From contig JASBSR010000010.1 of the NCBI GenBank assembly GCA_030148865.1, positions 1 through 64,000 of the forward strand: a stretch of 64,000 bases of DNA, read 5' to 3'. Below, piece by piece: positions 16,712 to 26,690 of this stretch; the stretch's first letter is position 1; each line of letters opens with the position of its first letter. The stretch is from Gammaproteobacteria bacterium. Its GTDB lineage: Bacteria; Pseudomonadota; Gammaproteobacteria; SZUA-229. The translations under genes were made by a program, and so were the position numbers. The notes beneath the pieces are model-generated. The model did no database searches. It had not been told where the DNA came from and worked only from the letters and a program-made list of their open reading frames with translations.

Positions 16712-18607
16712 GTGCATATATTACGTGCAATACCAGGATTGGTTTTCGGACTTGTGTTTGCCGGCGGTGGCGTGGCGATGCTGTCGCAGACGGCGTGGCC
16801 GGCCTGGCAGGAGTGGTCGCTCATGCAGCACTGGCAGCCGGTTGAAGCACAATTATCGGAAGTGTCGGGTGATGAGAGTCAGACCCGCGCGCTTTATCAC
16901 TACAATATCGATGGTGTTGCCTATCAGGGAGCGCGCGTTTATATCGCTAGCTACAGCGATAATATTGGCTCTTACCATCTTGATCTACTCAAACACCTGC
17001 GTGTTTATCAGGTAACACAAAAGCCACTTCCTATCTGGATAAATTCACTCGACCCACAGCAGGCGGTGATTGATCGCGATATGCGTTGGGGTTTTCTTGC
17101 CTTCATGATTGGCTTCTCTTCAATATTTATTCTCATTGGTCTGGGAGTCGTCTATGCAAGTCTGCGCATGAAAAAAACGCCAGCACAATCGAAGCGACCA
17201 TCCTTGTTAGCCATGCGCAGGGAGTGGCAGAAAAAACAGCAGGATCCAGCGTTCACCGAGGATTTGCTGGAGTATATCCAACATCGGGCTGAGGAATCAG
17301 CCCAGACGACAAACGCCACCAGAACTGAAAAATCTGAATGGCAGGCGCGTAAGGGCTGGGAAACGTCAGCGATTCATTCCGAAGCATTGACGGGCATGAA
17401 ACTGATCTGGAGTTTTGCGATTATCTGGAATGTATTTAGTTATGCGATGGTGTTTTCTATTCTGCCGCGCGAACTGAAACAAGAGAATTATGCGGTTCTG
17501 TTTGTGCTTTTGTTTATCCTGGCGGGCGTATTTTTAATATACATGGCCATGAAGCCAACGCTTGAATATCGCCGTTTCGGTAAGGTGCAGTTTGAAATGG
17601 ATCCGTATCCGGGTGCTATTGGCGGTCATGTGGGTGGCCATCTATATGTGCCGCAGCTGGCCTACAGCACAGCTGTCGATCCGAATGCGAAACTGTCGGT
17701 GCTTCTGGAGTGTGTTCATTCCTATATGTCGGGTAGTGGCGAAGATCGTAAGCGTCGTGAAACTATCAAATGGGCTGAGCAGGGCCAGCCCAAGGTCGAA
17801 AGTTCTGGTAAGGGCGTGCGTCTGGGGTTTCGCTTTGATGTGCCCGACAATCTGCCCGAGGCTGATGTCGAACAAACAGATGCATATATTTTTTGGCGTT
17901 TGACGGTGAAAGCCGAGATCGAGGGAACTGATTTAGATCGGCAATATAACATTCCGGTATTTAACACCGGCGAAATGTCGCGTTACGCGCAGCATGATCT
18001 TAGTGCGAAAATCTCTGAGCGCAAACAGCAGCAGTCAGAAGAAGTAAAAAATTCGATAGCGTGCGGTAATTTTAATGTACCTGGCCTGACGCGTGCCATG
18101 CAATTTAGTCAACAGGGAAACGAAATTATCATGGTATTCCCGATGTTTCGTAACAAGATACTGATAGTGTTCGCGGGCATATTTGCAGCTGGATTTAGTT
18201 TTGCCAGTTTTTCAATGGGTGGTTCGATGTTTGATGAGGGTGCTTATGCTTTGTTTATAACTTTATTTTCACTGCCATTTATTCTGGGGGCAGTGCTTGC
18301 ATCTATTGCCACTGTTTATTTGATGTTCAATAATTTATACGTGCATATCGGGCCTGATGGGGTATCAGTGTTACGCCGCTTATTGTTTATTCCGGTACTT
18401 CATCGCCAGTTAGCTAAATCTGATATTTCACACCTGAGTATCAAACGTACGGGTAGTACGGGTGAGGGAGTGGATAAGATCGAGCACTTTAAAATACTGC
18501 TACACGATAAAGCAAAAAATCGGGTCACTATTGCCGAGGATCTGGATGGTGAAGATGTGGCGACACATTTTTGTGATTATCTCAGTCGGCACTTAAGGCT
18601 GGCATAA
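16712..18607 (+). CDS. large DUF3592 membrane protein
   Basis: The 631-residue protein starts with a membrane helix and a DUF3592 domain (about 40-125: WQPVEAQLSEV, YHYNIDGVAYQGARVYI, LPIWINSLDPQQAVID), then a second helix at 127-150. Further paired helices lie near 230-275 and 475-535. Between them is a soluble beta-rich part (about 280-450). The GTG start has an excellent ribosome-binding site. DUF3592 proteins are common but without known function. At this length it belongs to the extended form; many relatives are about 150 residues. Confidence 0.75.
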   Translation: MHILRAIPGLVFGLVFAGGGVAMLSQTAWPAWQEWSLMQHWQPVEAQLSEVSGDESQTRALYHYNIDGVAYQGARVYIASYSDNIGSYHLDLLKHLRVYQVTQKPLPIWINSLDPQQAVIDRDMRWGFLAFMIGFSSIFILIGLGVVYASLRMKKTPAQSKRPSLLAMRREWQKKQQDPAFTEDLLEYIQHRAEESAQTTNATRTEKSEWQARKGWETSAIHSEALTGMKLIWSFAIIWNVFSYAMVFSILPRELKQENYAVLFVLLFILAGVFLIYMAMKPTLEYRRFGKVQFEMDPYPGAIGGHVGGHLYVPQLAYSTAVDPNAKLSVLLECVHSYMSGSGEDRKRRETIKWAEQGQPKVESSGKGVRLGFRFDVPDNLPEADVEQTDAYIFWRLTVKAEIEGTDLDRQYNIPVFNTGEMSRYAQHDLSAKISERKQQQSEEVKNSIACGNFNVPGLTRAMQFSQQGNEIIMVFPMFRNKILIVFAGIFAAGFSFASFSMGGSMFDEGAYALFITLFSLPFILGAVLASIATVYLMFNNLYVHIGPDGVSVLRRLLFIPVLHRQLAKSDISHLSIKRTGSTGEGVDKIEHFKILLHDKAKNRVTIAEDLDGEDVATHFCDYLSRHLRLA

Positions 18608-18779
18608 TGAGGCTATATTCACTGCTGCCCTGGATTATACTGGTGAAGAAGTTGTTAAAGCTATTGTGTTTGTGAACGCCGGGCTAAGGGTGCTCATGAG
18701 TATTACAGGGTGGGGCACATTGACCTCTTTTTATTAATTCATTTATGGACTGTCTCGTGTATCACGCTACAATAGTTTT

Positions 18780-20384
18780 TTGTATTCACAGCCACTGAGT
18801 TTTTCATTGATTATGGTTACTGCCGCTATCTGGTTGAGTTTTGCGTTTGCCCTTGGGCTATTTATGCGTGTTCTGGGGCTGCCACCGCTGGTGGGTTATC
18901 TGGCGGCTGGCTTTATTCTCCATGATTACGGTTACGAGTCCAATGAGTTGTTGGCAGAAGTGGCGCACGCTGGCGTGTTGCTGCTGCTGTTTAGTGTTGG
19001 CTTAAAGCTGCATTTAAAAAATCTGCTGCGCACCGAGGTGTTGGCGGGCTCTTTGCTACACATGGTGATTTCTGTGGCATTTTTTGCCTTGCTGTTGACG
19101 CAGTTCAGCGGGCTGGATATGAACGCAGTGTTATTGATATCACTGGCGTTGTCTTTTTCCAGCACGGTGGTGGCGGCCAAGGTGTTAGAGAGCAAACGCG
19201 AATTACGCGCCTTTCATGGTCGTGTCGCGATTGGTATTTTGATTGTGCAGGATCTGGTAGCGGTGGCAGTGCTCAGTGTGGCGAGCGGCGATGCGCCTTC
19301 ACCGTGGGCATTTAGCCTGTTTGGCTTTTTCCTGCTGCGACCTCTGTTGTATAAACTGCTCGATATTTCCGGGCATGGCGAGCTGGTGGTGCTCTATGGT
19401 TTGATGGTGGCATTGGTGCTCGGCGGTAGTAGCTTTGAGCATCTGGGATTGAGCTCGGAGCTGGGTGCACTGTTGCTCGGTGTTATTCTCGCCGACCACA
19501 AGCGTGCGCAGCAGCTGAGTAATTCGCTCTGGGGTCTGAAAGAAGTATTTCTGGTGGGCTTCTTCCTGCAAATTGGGCTTTATGGCCAACCAACAATGGC
19601 GATATTAGAACAGGCGTTGTTGATTAATCTGGCACTGGTGTTCAAAGCGCTGCTGTTCTTCGCGGTACTGTTATTGTTCCGTCTACGTGCACGTAGCGCG
19701 TTTCTCGCCGGGCTGTCGCTCGCCAGTTATAGTGAGTTCGGCCTCATCGTCGCCAGTCTGGGTGTGAGTCAGGGTCTGCTGTCGCAGGAATGGTTGGTAC
19801 TGTTGGCGGTGACGGTGGCCTTGTCGTTTGCACTGTCCGCGCCGCTGAACAGGCACGCGCATGAGCTTTACGAACACATCGCCGCGTTTCTGCACCGTTT
19901 TGAATCGAAGCAGCACCATCCGGACGATGAGCCAGTCACCGTGGGCAATTCACGCGTGGTGGTGATGGGGATGGGCCGTGTCGGCACCGGTGCTTATGAC
20001 GAACTCACTTCGCACGGCTATTCTGCGATTGGGCTGGATTCTGACCCGGACAAGGCAGTGATGCATCGCAGGGATGGCCGGCGAGTGTTGTATGCAGATG
20101 CCGAAGACCCGGCTTTCTGGAACCAGCTCAATCTGAGCGGAGTTGAACTGATACTGCTGACGCTGCCGGAACTGGAGGCCAAGCTGATGTCGATTCGACA
20201 ACTGCGCAAGCTGGGATTTCCCGGCACGGTCGGCGCTACGGCTTTGTTTAGTGAAGATATAGAGCCGCTCAATACTACGGGTGCCGATGTGGTGTACAAC
20301 TATTATGATGGTGTTGGTATCGGTTTGGTGCGACTCTCGTTGGAGAAACACAAAGGCGCTACGGCAGGCAAGGCTGAAGCCTGA
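18780..20384 (+). CDS. Kef-type potassium/proton antiporter with TrkA-N domain
   Basis: About 534 residues: a 12-13 helix CPA2 transporter (GLPPLVGYLAAGFILH, LLFSVGLKLHLKNLL, LSFSSTVVAAKVLE, GILIVQDLVAVAVL) followed at about 395-515 by a TrkA-N/RCK nucleotide-binding domain (VVVMGMGRVGTGAYDEL). The C-terminal regulatory domain of KefB/C proper is shorter here. It should exchange K+ for H+ under NAD(H) or other nucleotide control. The annotated start is TTG at 18780; an in-frame ATG lies at 18813, and neither has a good ribosome-binding site, so the N-terminus is uncertain. Confidence 0.88.
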   Translation: MYSQPLSFSLIMVTAAIWLSFAFALGLFMRVLGLPPLVGYLAAGFILHDYGYESNELLAEVAHAGVLLLLFSVGLKLHLKNLLRTEVLAGSLLHMVISVAFFALLLTQFSGLDMNAVLLISLALSFSSTVVAAKVLESKRELRAFHGRVAIGILIVQDLVAVAVLSVASGDAPSPWAFSLFGFFLLRPLLYKLLDISGHGELVVLYGLMVALVLGGSSFEHLGLSSELGALLLGVILADHKRAQQLSNSLWGLKEVFLVGFFLQIGLYGQPTMAILEQALLINLALVFKALLFFAVLLLFRLRARSAFLAGLSLASYSEFGLIVASLGVSQGLLSQEWLVLLAVTVALSFALSAPLNRHAHELYEHIAAFLHRFESKQHHPDDEPVTVGNSRVVVMGMGRVGTGAYDELTSHGYSAIGLDSDPDKAVMHRRDGRRVLYADAEDPAFWNQLNLSGVELILLTLPELEAKLMSIRQLRKLGFPGTVGATALFSEDIEPLNTTGADVVYNYYDGVGIGLVRLSLEKHKGATAGKAEA

Positions 20385-20503
20385 TCCTTAAAGTGCCATT
20401 CAAATGCTGTATAGGTTGAGAAAGCATATGCCTCAATCGTAGACGTTGAATCATAAATCTGACATTCTTGTCGCTGATCTATCCCCCCCTTTCATAACCA
20501 TGT

Positions 20504-21718
20504 GTGCAGTTCGGTATGAAAATACTCAAGCGCTTTGTGCCGATCGTGGCTCTGATGGTCCTGGCCTTTTATGGCTATCGCTATTATCCGCTACTGCCGC
20601 AGCCGATACTCAATGCAGTTATATTTTTACCGGTGTTACTGGCGGTGCTGGTGGTGGTCCTGTCATTTCGTTTTGGTCGCAGCCAGGTGTTCTTTTACAC
20701 TTTGCTGGTGGTGATGACGAATGTGGTTCTGGGTATGGAGTGGGCGGATTCGCGGCTGGCATATGCGCTGTTGTCAGCAGTGGTGCCGATACTACTGGTG
20801 TTGTTGTCGTTATTCCCGGATCGAGGTGTGCTCACACTGCGCGCCTGGCCGAGTCATCTGGCGTTGCTGCTGGCGACGGGGTTTGTTGCTGTCGCGGTGC
20901 AGCTGCAGCTATCATGGTTGTTGCAGTTGCTATACACAAACTGGTTGCCGGCGCAGTATTTTGACTGGAGCAGACAGCCACAGTCGGTGATTTATGTTTC
21001 AGTTTCGGCTGTGATTGCCATGCTGGTTGTGACCTCGGCACGGCCGACAAGCCAAACCAGCGCGGGATTGGGGGTATTAATAATGTTGATCACACAGCTG
21101 TACTTTGGTGGCACAGATCAAAGCCTGCACGTGTTCAGCAGTGTTGCTTTGCTGATGTGCCTGTACGCAGTATTGCAGGAGTCCTGGCGCATGGCTTACC
21201 TGGATGAGCTGACCGAGCTAGCAGGTCGGCGCGCGTTGCGCGACAGGTTGCATAAAATAGGTGGCAAGTACACGATTTCAATGCTGGACATTGATCATTT
21301 CAAAAAATTCAATGATCGTTTTGGTCACGACACTGGCGATGCAGTGTTAAGGATGATTGCTGGGCAATTGAACAAGGTGACGGGTGGCGGTGCAGCGTTT
21401 CGGTATGGTGGTGAGGAGTTCACTATCGTCTTCAACGGTAAGAAAACCGCTGACGTGATTCCGCACCTGAATGCATTGCTCGAGAAAATTGCCAGTACGC
21501 CTTTTGTGATCAATCGCGCCAATCGAAGAAATAGCGATAACACTATTCGGAAAATCGCAAAGGATAATTTAGATACAAAACAGACCGTACAGGTAACGAT
21601 TTCTGCTGGTGTGGCTGATTCACAACACTCCGCAGTATCTGGATGGGAGATACTAAAAATATCGGACAAAGCGCTCTACCGTGCCAAGCGAAAAGGTCGT
21701 AATTGCGTTTCTGAGTAA
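20504..21718 (+). CDS. membrane diguanylate cyclase (GGDEF)
   Basis: About 404 residues. The first 230 form seven or eight membrane helices, and the rest is a GGDEF domain with the active-site motif RYGGEEF and upstream DIDHFKKFNDRFGHDTGD, so diguanylate cyclase activity is expected. An insertion of about 35 residues (NRANRRNSDNTIRKIAKDN) lies after the active site, a little longer than normal. The start may be GTG at 20504 or ATG at 20516. The signal sensed by the membrane part is unknown. Confidence 0.88.
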   Translation: MQFGMKILKRFVPIVALMVLAFYGYRYYPLLPQPILNAVIFLPVLLAVLVVVLSFRFGRSQVFFYTLLVVMTNVVLGMEWADSRLAYALLSAVVPILLVLLSLFPDRGVLTLRAWPSHLALLLATGFVAVAVQLQLSWLLQLLYTNWLPAQYFDWSRQPQSVIYVSVSAVIAMLVVTSARPTSQTSAGLGVLIMLITQLYFGGTDQSLHVFSSVALLMCLYAVLQESWRMAYLDELTELAGRRALRDRLHKIGGKYTISMLDIDHFKKFNDRFGHDTGDAVLRMIAGQLNKVTGGGAAFRYGGEEFTIVFNGKKTADVIPHLNALLEKIASTPFVINRANRRNSDNTIRKIAKDNLDTKQTVQVTISAGVADSQHSAVSGWEILKISDKALYRAKRKGRNCVSE

Positions 21719-21905
21719 TATGGCAGGGAACGTTTTATTGTGATTGTTATGAAATCTCTCGTAGTCAATATTGCTACAGGTGCTATGTATGCTATTTTTT
21801 TCTGACTTTAATAATGCCTGGCAAATCGTGGTTGTTTTTGTGTGCTCACCCTTTATCATTGTCAGAATTGTTGTGTAATTTAATTATATCGTTACGGGGA
21901 GTCAT

Positions 21906-23015
21906 ATGAAGGCAAAAGCAGCTGTAGCATGGGAGGCCAGGCAGCCTCTGACGATTGAGATGATTGATGTCGAAGGCCCAAAAGAAGGTGAGGTGCTGCT
22001 CAAGGTGATCGCTTCCGGGGTCTGCCATACCGATGCCTTTACCCTGTCGGGTGAAGATCCCGAAGGCGTGTTCCCTTCGGTGTTGGGACATGAAGGTGGC
22101 TGCGAAGTGGTGGAATGTGGCCTCGGAGTGAAAGATCTCAAGCCGGGTGATCATGTGATACCGCTGTATATCGCTGAATGTGGTGTTTGCGAATACTGTC
22201 AATCGACTAAAACCAATTTATGTCAGTCCATCGCTTCGACTGTGTGGACCGGATATATGCCGGATGGCACGCGACGTTTTTCCATGAACGGCAAGCCGAT
22301 TTATCATTACATGGGCTGTTCGACTTTTGCGGAATATACCGTGGTGCCAGAGATAGCGCTGGCAAAAATTAATAAAGCCGCGCCGCTGGATAAAGTGTGT
22401 TTGCTGGGCTGTGGTGTTACTACGGGTATTGGTGCAGTGCTCAATACCGCTAAAGTTGAAGCGGGTTCGACGGTGGCTGTGTTTGGTCTCGGCGGGATCG
22501 GCCTGTCATGTATTCAGGGTGCAGTGATGGCGAAAGCCGGGCGTATTATCGCAGTGGATATCAACCCGGCAAAGTGGGAGATCGCAAAAGCACTGGGCGC
22601 GACCGATTTTGTGAATCCCAAAGAACTCAGTGGCAGCGTCACTGAAGCGATTGTCGAAATGACGCAGGGTGGTGTGGATTATTCGTTCGAATGCATCGGC
22701 AATGTGCACGTTATGCGCGAAGCATTAGAGTGTACGCACATGGGCTGGGGGGTTTCCACTGTGATCGGCGTTGCTGGTGCAGGTCAGGAAATTTCTACGC
22801 GGCCGTTTCAGCTGGTCACCGGTCGCACCTGGAAAGGCAGCGCCTTCGGCGGTGTCAAAGGACGAACCGAATTGCCGGGTTATGTTGATCGTTATATGAG
22901 CGGCGAAATTGAACTGGATAAAATGGTGACGCATACCATGCCACTGGAAGATATTAATCACGCCTTTGATTTAATGCACAGTGGTGAGAGTATCCGCTCG
23001 GTCATTGTTTTTTAA
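21906..23015 (+). CDS. frmA: S-(hydroxymethyl)glutathione dehydrogenase (class III alcohol dehydrogenase)
   Basis: The 369-residue protein has all features of class III ADH: catalytic zinc ligands in SGVCHTDAF and LGHEGGCEV, the structural zinc Cys cluster in [15 protein letters not shown], and the NAD-binding [14 protein letters not shown]. It oxidises the glutathione-formaldehyde adduct to S-formylglutathione. A GGGGAG ribosome-binding site precedes the ATG. It is followed after 9 bp by the gene for the next enzyme, S-formylglutathione hydrolase. No frmR-type regulator is adjacent. Confidence 0.96.
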   Translation: MKAKAAVAWEARQPLTIEMIDVEGPKEGEVLLKVIASGVCHTDAFTLSGEDPEGVFPSVLGHEGGCEVVECGLGVKDLKPGDHVIPLYIAECGVCEYCQSTKTNLCQSIASTVWTGYMPDGTRRFSMNGKPIYHYMGCSTFAEYTVVPEIALAKINKAAPLDKVCLLGCGVTTGIGAVLNTAKVEAGSTVAVFGLGGIGLSCIQGAVMAKAGRIIAVDINPAKWEIAKALGATDFVNPKELSGSVTEAIVEMTQGGVDYSFECIGNVHVMREALECTHMGWGVSTVIGVAGAGQEISTRPFQLVTGRTWKGSAFGGVKGRTELPGYVDRYMSGEIELDKMVTHTMPLEDINHAFDLMHSGESIRSVIVF

Positions 23016-23024
23016 GGCAGCGTA

Positions 23025-23861
23025 ATGAAACAAATTGAAAGTGTGAAAGAGTTTGGTGGTTGGCTCAATCGTTATGAACATGAGTCGACTAGCTGTCATT
23101 GCAAGATGACATTTTCGGTTTATCTGCCGCCGCAGGCTGCAACTGAAAAAGTCCCGGCACTGTACTGGCTTTCTGGACTCACCTGTACTGACGACAATGT
23201 GCGTACCAAGGCAGGCGCGCAACGCTATGCTGCAGAACTTGGTTTTGCACTAGTGATGCCGGATACCAGTCCACGGGGCGATGCAGTCGCGGATATTCCT
23301 GAGCGTTATGATCTGGGCAAGGGTGCGGGGTTTTATCTTAATGCTACGCAAGCACCCTGGGCACAACACTATCAGATGTACGATTATATTAATGTTGAAC
23401 TGCCCGAACTGATCGAAGCGCATTTACCGTTGGTGCCGGGGCTGAAATCTATCAGCGGACATTCGATGGGCGGCCACGGTGCTTTGATCTGTGCCCTGAA
23501 AGAGCCCGGTCGTTATCGTTCCGTGTCTGCATTTTCACCCATCTGCCATCCGGTCAAGGCGCCCTGGGGGGAGGTCTGCTTCAGCACTTATCTGGGCGAT
23601 GATAAAAATCTCTGGCAGCAGTATGACGCTACTGAGTTAGTGAAGGCCGGGCATAAGCCGATGCCGGCCCTGATCGATCAGGGGACGGCTGATGAATTTC
23701 TGGCCGAGCAATTATTGCCACAGGATTTTGTCGCCGCCTGCGTGCAACAGGGTGTGTCGATACAGCTACGCATGCAGGATGGCTATGATCATAGCTACCA
23801 TTTTGTCGCCAGCTTTATCGGCGAGCATCTGGCGTATCATGCCAGAGCGCTACGCACATAA
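23025..23861 (+). CDS. fghA: S-formylglutathione hydrolase
   Basis: This 278-residue alpha/beta hydrolase has the nucleophile elbow GHSMGGHG and the remaining triad residues in IDQGTADEF (Asp) and YDHSYHF (His), with the family segments YWLSGLTCTDDN and MPDTSPRG. It hydrolyses S-formylglutathione to formate and glutathione, completing formaldehyde oxidation started by the upstream frmA. The two genes are 9 bp apart and clearly form one operon. Confidence 0.95.
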   Translation: MKQIESVKEFGGWLNRYEHESTSCHCKMTFSVYLPPQAATEKVPALYWLSGLTCTDDNVRTKAGAQRYAAELGFALVMPDTSPRGDAVADIPERYDLGKGAGFYLNATQAPWAQHYQMYDYINVELPELIEAHLPLVPGLKSISGHSMGGHGALICALKEPGRYRSVSAFSPICHPVKAPWGEVCFSTYLGDDKNLWQQYDATELVKAGHKPMPALIDQGTADEFLAEQLLPQDFVAACVQQGVSIQLRMQDGYDHSYHFVASFIGEHLAYHARALRT

Positions 23862-24042
23862 TCGCCGGTTAATACTCCAGGCCAGTGTCAGACTGGCGAA
23901 GTGAGTTGTGCTGCACGCTGTTCTATATGAACAGGTTTAGAGTTATTTTGTTCAAAGCGCTTATTCATAACATTACTCCATAACAAAATCACGTATCATC
24001 TGCGTTTAACCCAGTCTTCTGCGTATACGCTAACTGTTCTAT

Positions 24043-24780
24043 ATGACTCCTGAGATTTATTTAACTGCTGCTTTTATTATCCTGCTCGCCTATCTTATCC
24101 GTGGTATCACCGGTTTTGGTTCGGGTTTGATCGCCATTCCACTATTGGCTTTGTTCATGCCGCTGGATTTTGTCGTGCCACTGGTGCTGGTGCTGGATTT
24201 TTCGGCGTCGATCGCGCTCAGTCGACAGACTCAGAAAGCTGTGCAGTGGCGTGAACTGCGCGATTTAATGCCGTTCAGTATTATCGGTCTGCTGATCGGT
24301 GCGGTGCTGTTGGTGAACATGCCGCACGAACCTCTACTGATCGCGCTGGCGTTATTCGTGATGTTTTTTGGCGTGCGCTATGTGTTTAATATCCATGGCA
24401 ATCGTCATGTAAGTCGAGTCTGGTCTGTGCCCACTGGTCTGGGTGGTGGCACCATCAGTGCGATGTTCGGCACCGGTGGTCCGCCGTATGTGATCTATCT
24501 GTCGCATCGACTGCGCGATAAGACCCAGCTGCGCAGTACGCTATCTGCGTTGTTTATGTTCGAGGGTGCATTGCGTGCCGCTATCTTTATTTATATGGGC
24601 CTGCTTGCGCAGGATGGAATGCTATTCAGCATTTTGATTGCGCTGCCATTGATGGCCATGAGTCTTGTGCTGGGGCATAAAGTACACCTGAGAATTTCCA
24701 GTCGTCAGCAACTGACTATAGTTGGTGTATTGCTCATCGTGAGTGGTGGCTCATTATTATGGAAGGTGTGGGTTCTGTAA
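24043..24780 (+). CDS. TauE/SafE-family transporter
   Basis: The 245-residue integral membrane protein has about eight helices and the duplicated family motif, seen as IRGITGFGSGLIAIPLLAL near the N-terminus and GTGGPPYVIYLSHR in the second half. Members move sulfite, sulfonates or other organosulfur anions. It stands before a DsrE-like protein and a second TauE/SafE gene, which points to sulfur handling. No ribosome-binding site is obvious at the chosen ATG. Confidence 0.85.
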   Translation: MTPEIYLTAAFIILLAYLIRGITGFGSGLIAIPLLALFMPLDFVVPLVLVLDFSASIALSRQTQKAVQWRELRDLMPFSIIGLLIGAVLLVNMPHEPLLIALALFVMFFGVRYVFNIHGNRHVSRVWSVPTGLGGGTISAMFGTGGPPYVIYLSHRLRDKTQLRSTLSALFMFEGALRAAIFIYMGLLAQDGMLFSILIALPLMAMSLVLGHKVHLRISSRQQLTIVGVLLIVSGGSLLWKVWVL

Positions 24781-24869
24781 CAGCCAAAGGTAAGGTGGTT
24801 CAGGTGATGGTATCTGTGAACCAATTGTCATAATATCGCCTTAATACTTTCATGTATTGAGAGTCGAAT

Positions 24870-25364
24870 ATGAAAATTACACATCATAAATCAGTATGGA
24901 CTGTTTTGCTTGCCATGTTCGTTATGGTACGAGCAGGCTCGATTTTGGCTAATCCGACTATTGAATCTATTGTTGCCGAAGAGCTGGCGCCCGCCGGCGT
25001 GGTGATTGAAATTGTTATGGCGGATGGTGCCGGTCTGAGCTGGGCTTTGCCAAAAGCACAGGACTATATCAAACGGCTCAGGGCGCGGTTTCCCGGGATG
25101 CCGATTGCGATTGTCAGCCACGGCAACGAGCAGTTTGCATTAACCAAAAAAAATCAGGTGAGCGGCCAGCCAATACACAGTCTCACCCAGTCGCTGGTCA
25201 AGGATGGAGTGGATGTGCACGTCTGTGGCACTTATGCCGGCTGGCGCGGGCTGACGGAGGATGACTTTCCTGACTATGTGAATGTATCGGCCGCAGGCCC
25301 GGCGCAAATCAATGACTACAGAGCGCTGGATTACCGCCATGTTGTTATTGGCAACGAAGATTGA
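24870..25364 (+). CDS. secreted DsrE-family protein
   Basis: The 164-residue protein has a signal peptide (LLAMFVMVRAGSILANP) and a DsrE-like domain with the conserved stretch VHVCGTYAGWRGLTEDDFP around the likely reactive Cys, followed by VNVSAAGPAQINDY. Proteins with this motif recur in sulfur-oxidising and other proteobacteria; their function is not established. It sits between two TauE/SafE genes, 89 bp after the first. Confidence 0.82.
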   Translation: MKITHHKSVWTVLLAMFVMVRAGSILANPTIESIVAEELAPAGVVIEIVMADGAGLSWALPKAQDYIKRLRARFPGMPIAIVSHGNEQFALTKKNQVSGQPIHSLTQSLVKDGVDVHVCGTYAGWRGLTEDDFPDYVNVSAAGPAQINDYRALDYRHVVIGNED

Positions 25365-25615
25365 ACTAGCTTGATCCTGGATCCAGTGTTATTCAGCCAG
25401 CGCTACCCTGAATCTGCCCAGCTCCGCTGAAGTTATGATGTTCTGGCGCTGGTAACAATTTATTTGTGGCATAAAGCGTGTCTGAAGGTGGTTAACTCAT
25501 AAACTACAGTCATTTACATTGTTACCACAGGTAGCCTGTACTTGCGGTTTAGGGAAGGTTCTGATTCTCTGTTCTGACTGGAGCAACTAAAGAAGGGAGC
25601 GTTCCGCTTATAATT

Positions 25616-26401
25616 ATGGAGATATTGTTCATGCTGACCATGGGTGCAGTGGCGGGTATGCTTGCTGGCCTGTTAGGTATAGGTGGCGGGATTATTATTG
25701 TTCCTGTACTGGCGCTGGTATTTGAAATGCAGGGTATTGATATCAATGTGCTCATGCACGCGGCGATTGGCACATCTCTGGCCACCATTGTGGTCACCTC
25801 ACTGTCATCAGTGCGGACGCATCACCGGCATCGGGCAATCAACTGGTCTGTTGTGCGCGTGATTACTGTGGGTGTAGTTGCCGGCGGTCTCGCAGGAGCA
25901 GGTCTCGCAAGCTTTATTCCAGGTAAAGGCCTAAAAATTATTTTCTCAGTGTTTGTATTATTGATTGCTGCGCAAATGTATTTTGGTAATAGCGCAAAAC
26001 CGCATCGGGCTTTGCCGGGTGCCATTGGCATAATTAGTGCTGGCAGCGTGATTGGAATAATCTCATCGTTGCTGGGTGTGGGTGGGGGATCAATGTCTGT
26101 GCCCTTTCTCACCTGGTGTAATGTGAATATCAGAAGCGCAGTAGCCACCTCGTCCGCGATTGGTTTTCCGATAGCCCTGGCCGGTACCGTTGGGTTTACT
26201 GTCTCAGGCTGGGATATCAGTGGTCGTCCAGTGATGAGCATTGGTTACGTCAACTTACCAGCATTTTTTAGTATTGTTATTGCGAGTGTCGTGTTTGCGC
26301 CAGTAGGTGCACGGTTTGCGCATCACATTTCCCCAATCCTGCTAAAACGTATTTTCGCGGCATTTTTGCTGGTTTTAGGAGTGCGGATGATTCTGAGCTG
26401 A
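25616..26401 (+). CDS. second TauE/SafE-family transporter
   Basis: About 261 residues with eight helices. The two family repeats are visible as AGMLAGLLGIGGGIIIVPVL and IISSLLGVGGGSMSVPFL, the textbook TauE/SafE motif. It is more canonical than the paralogue at 24043 and not a recent copy of it. The ATG at 25616 lacks a ribosome-binding site, while GGAG lies 9 nt before an in-frame ATG at 25631, so the start may be there. Likely exports or imports a sulfur-containing anion. Confidence 0.87.
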   Translation: MEILFMLTMGAVAGMLAGLLGIGGGIIIVPVLALVFEMQGIDINVLMHAAIGTSLATIVVTSLSSVRTHHRHRAINWSVVRVITVGVVAGGLAGAGLASFIPGKGLKIIFSVFVLLIAAQMYFGNSAKPHRALPGAIGIISAGSVIGIISSLLGVGGGSMSVPFLTWCNVNIRSAVATSSAIGFPIALAGTVGFTVSGWDISGRPVMSIGYVNLPAFFSIVIASVVFAPVGARFAHHISPILLKRIFAAFLLVLGVRMILS

Positions 26402-26513
26402 GTATGATTACCATTATCAGTCATTTTTTTATATTTGCTATAGGCATTTAGACTAGGGAACAGCTGATACCCTCATAAACAGTAATAGTGGCTAGAAGCG
26501 TTAAAGTTAATAG

Positions 26514-26580
26514 ATATGGCATGAAAGTATGACTTCTGGCCGGGATAAATTAATATCAATGCACGATATTGATGCCATAT
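26514..26580. promoter_or_regulatory. inverted-repeat region upstream of GGDEF-EAL gene
   Basis: ATATGGCAT (26514-26522) and ATGCCATAT (26572-26580) form a 9-bp inverted repeat around an AT-rich core that itself contains ATCAAT / ATTGAT. It lies 110 bp upstream of the GGDEF-EAL start. It could be a regulator-binding site or a stem-loop; there is no direct evidence for either. Confidence 0.3.
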
Positions 26581-26690
26581 CCCGAGCATGACGAGTGAAA
26601 GCACGCTAGTATTAATTTACGAAAGTATCAGAAAACCTTTAAATTAATTAGAGGTTTCTTAAAGAGAATAAATTACCGAGCAAATCAATT

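Noticed and set aside
20446-20964. 172-codon frame overlapping the GGDEF gene start
   Set aside because: Gly/Ala/Cys-rich shadow of the membrane-helix coding region in another frame.
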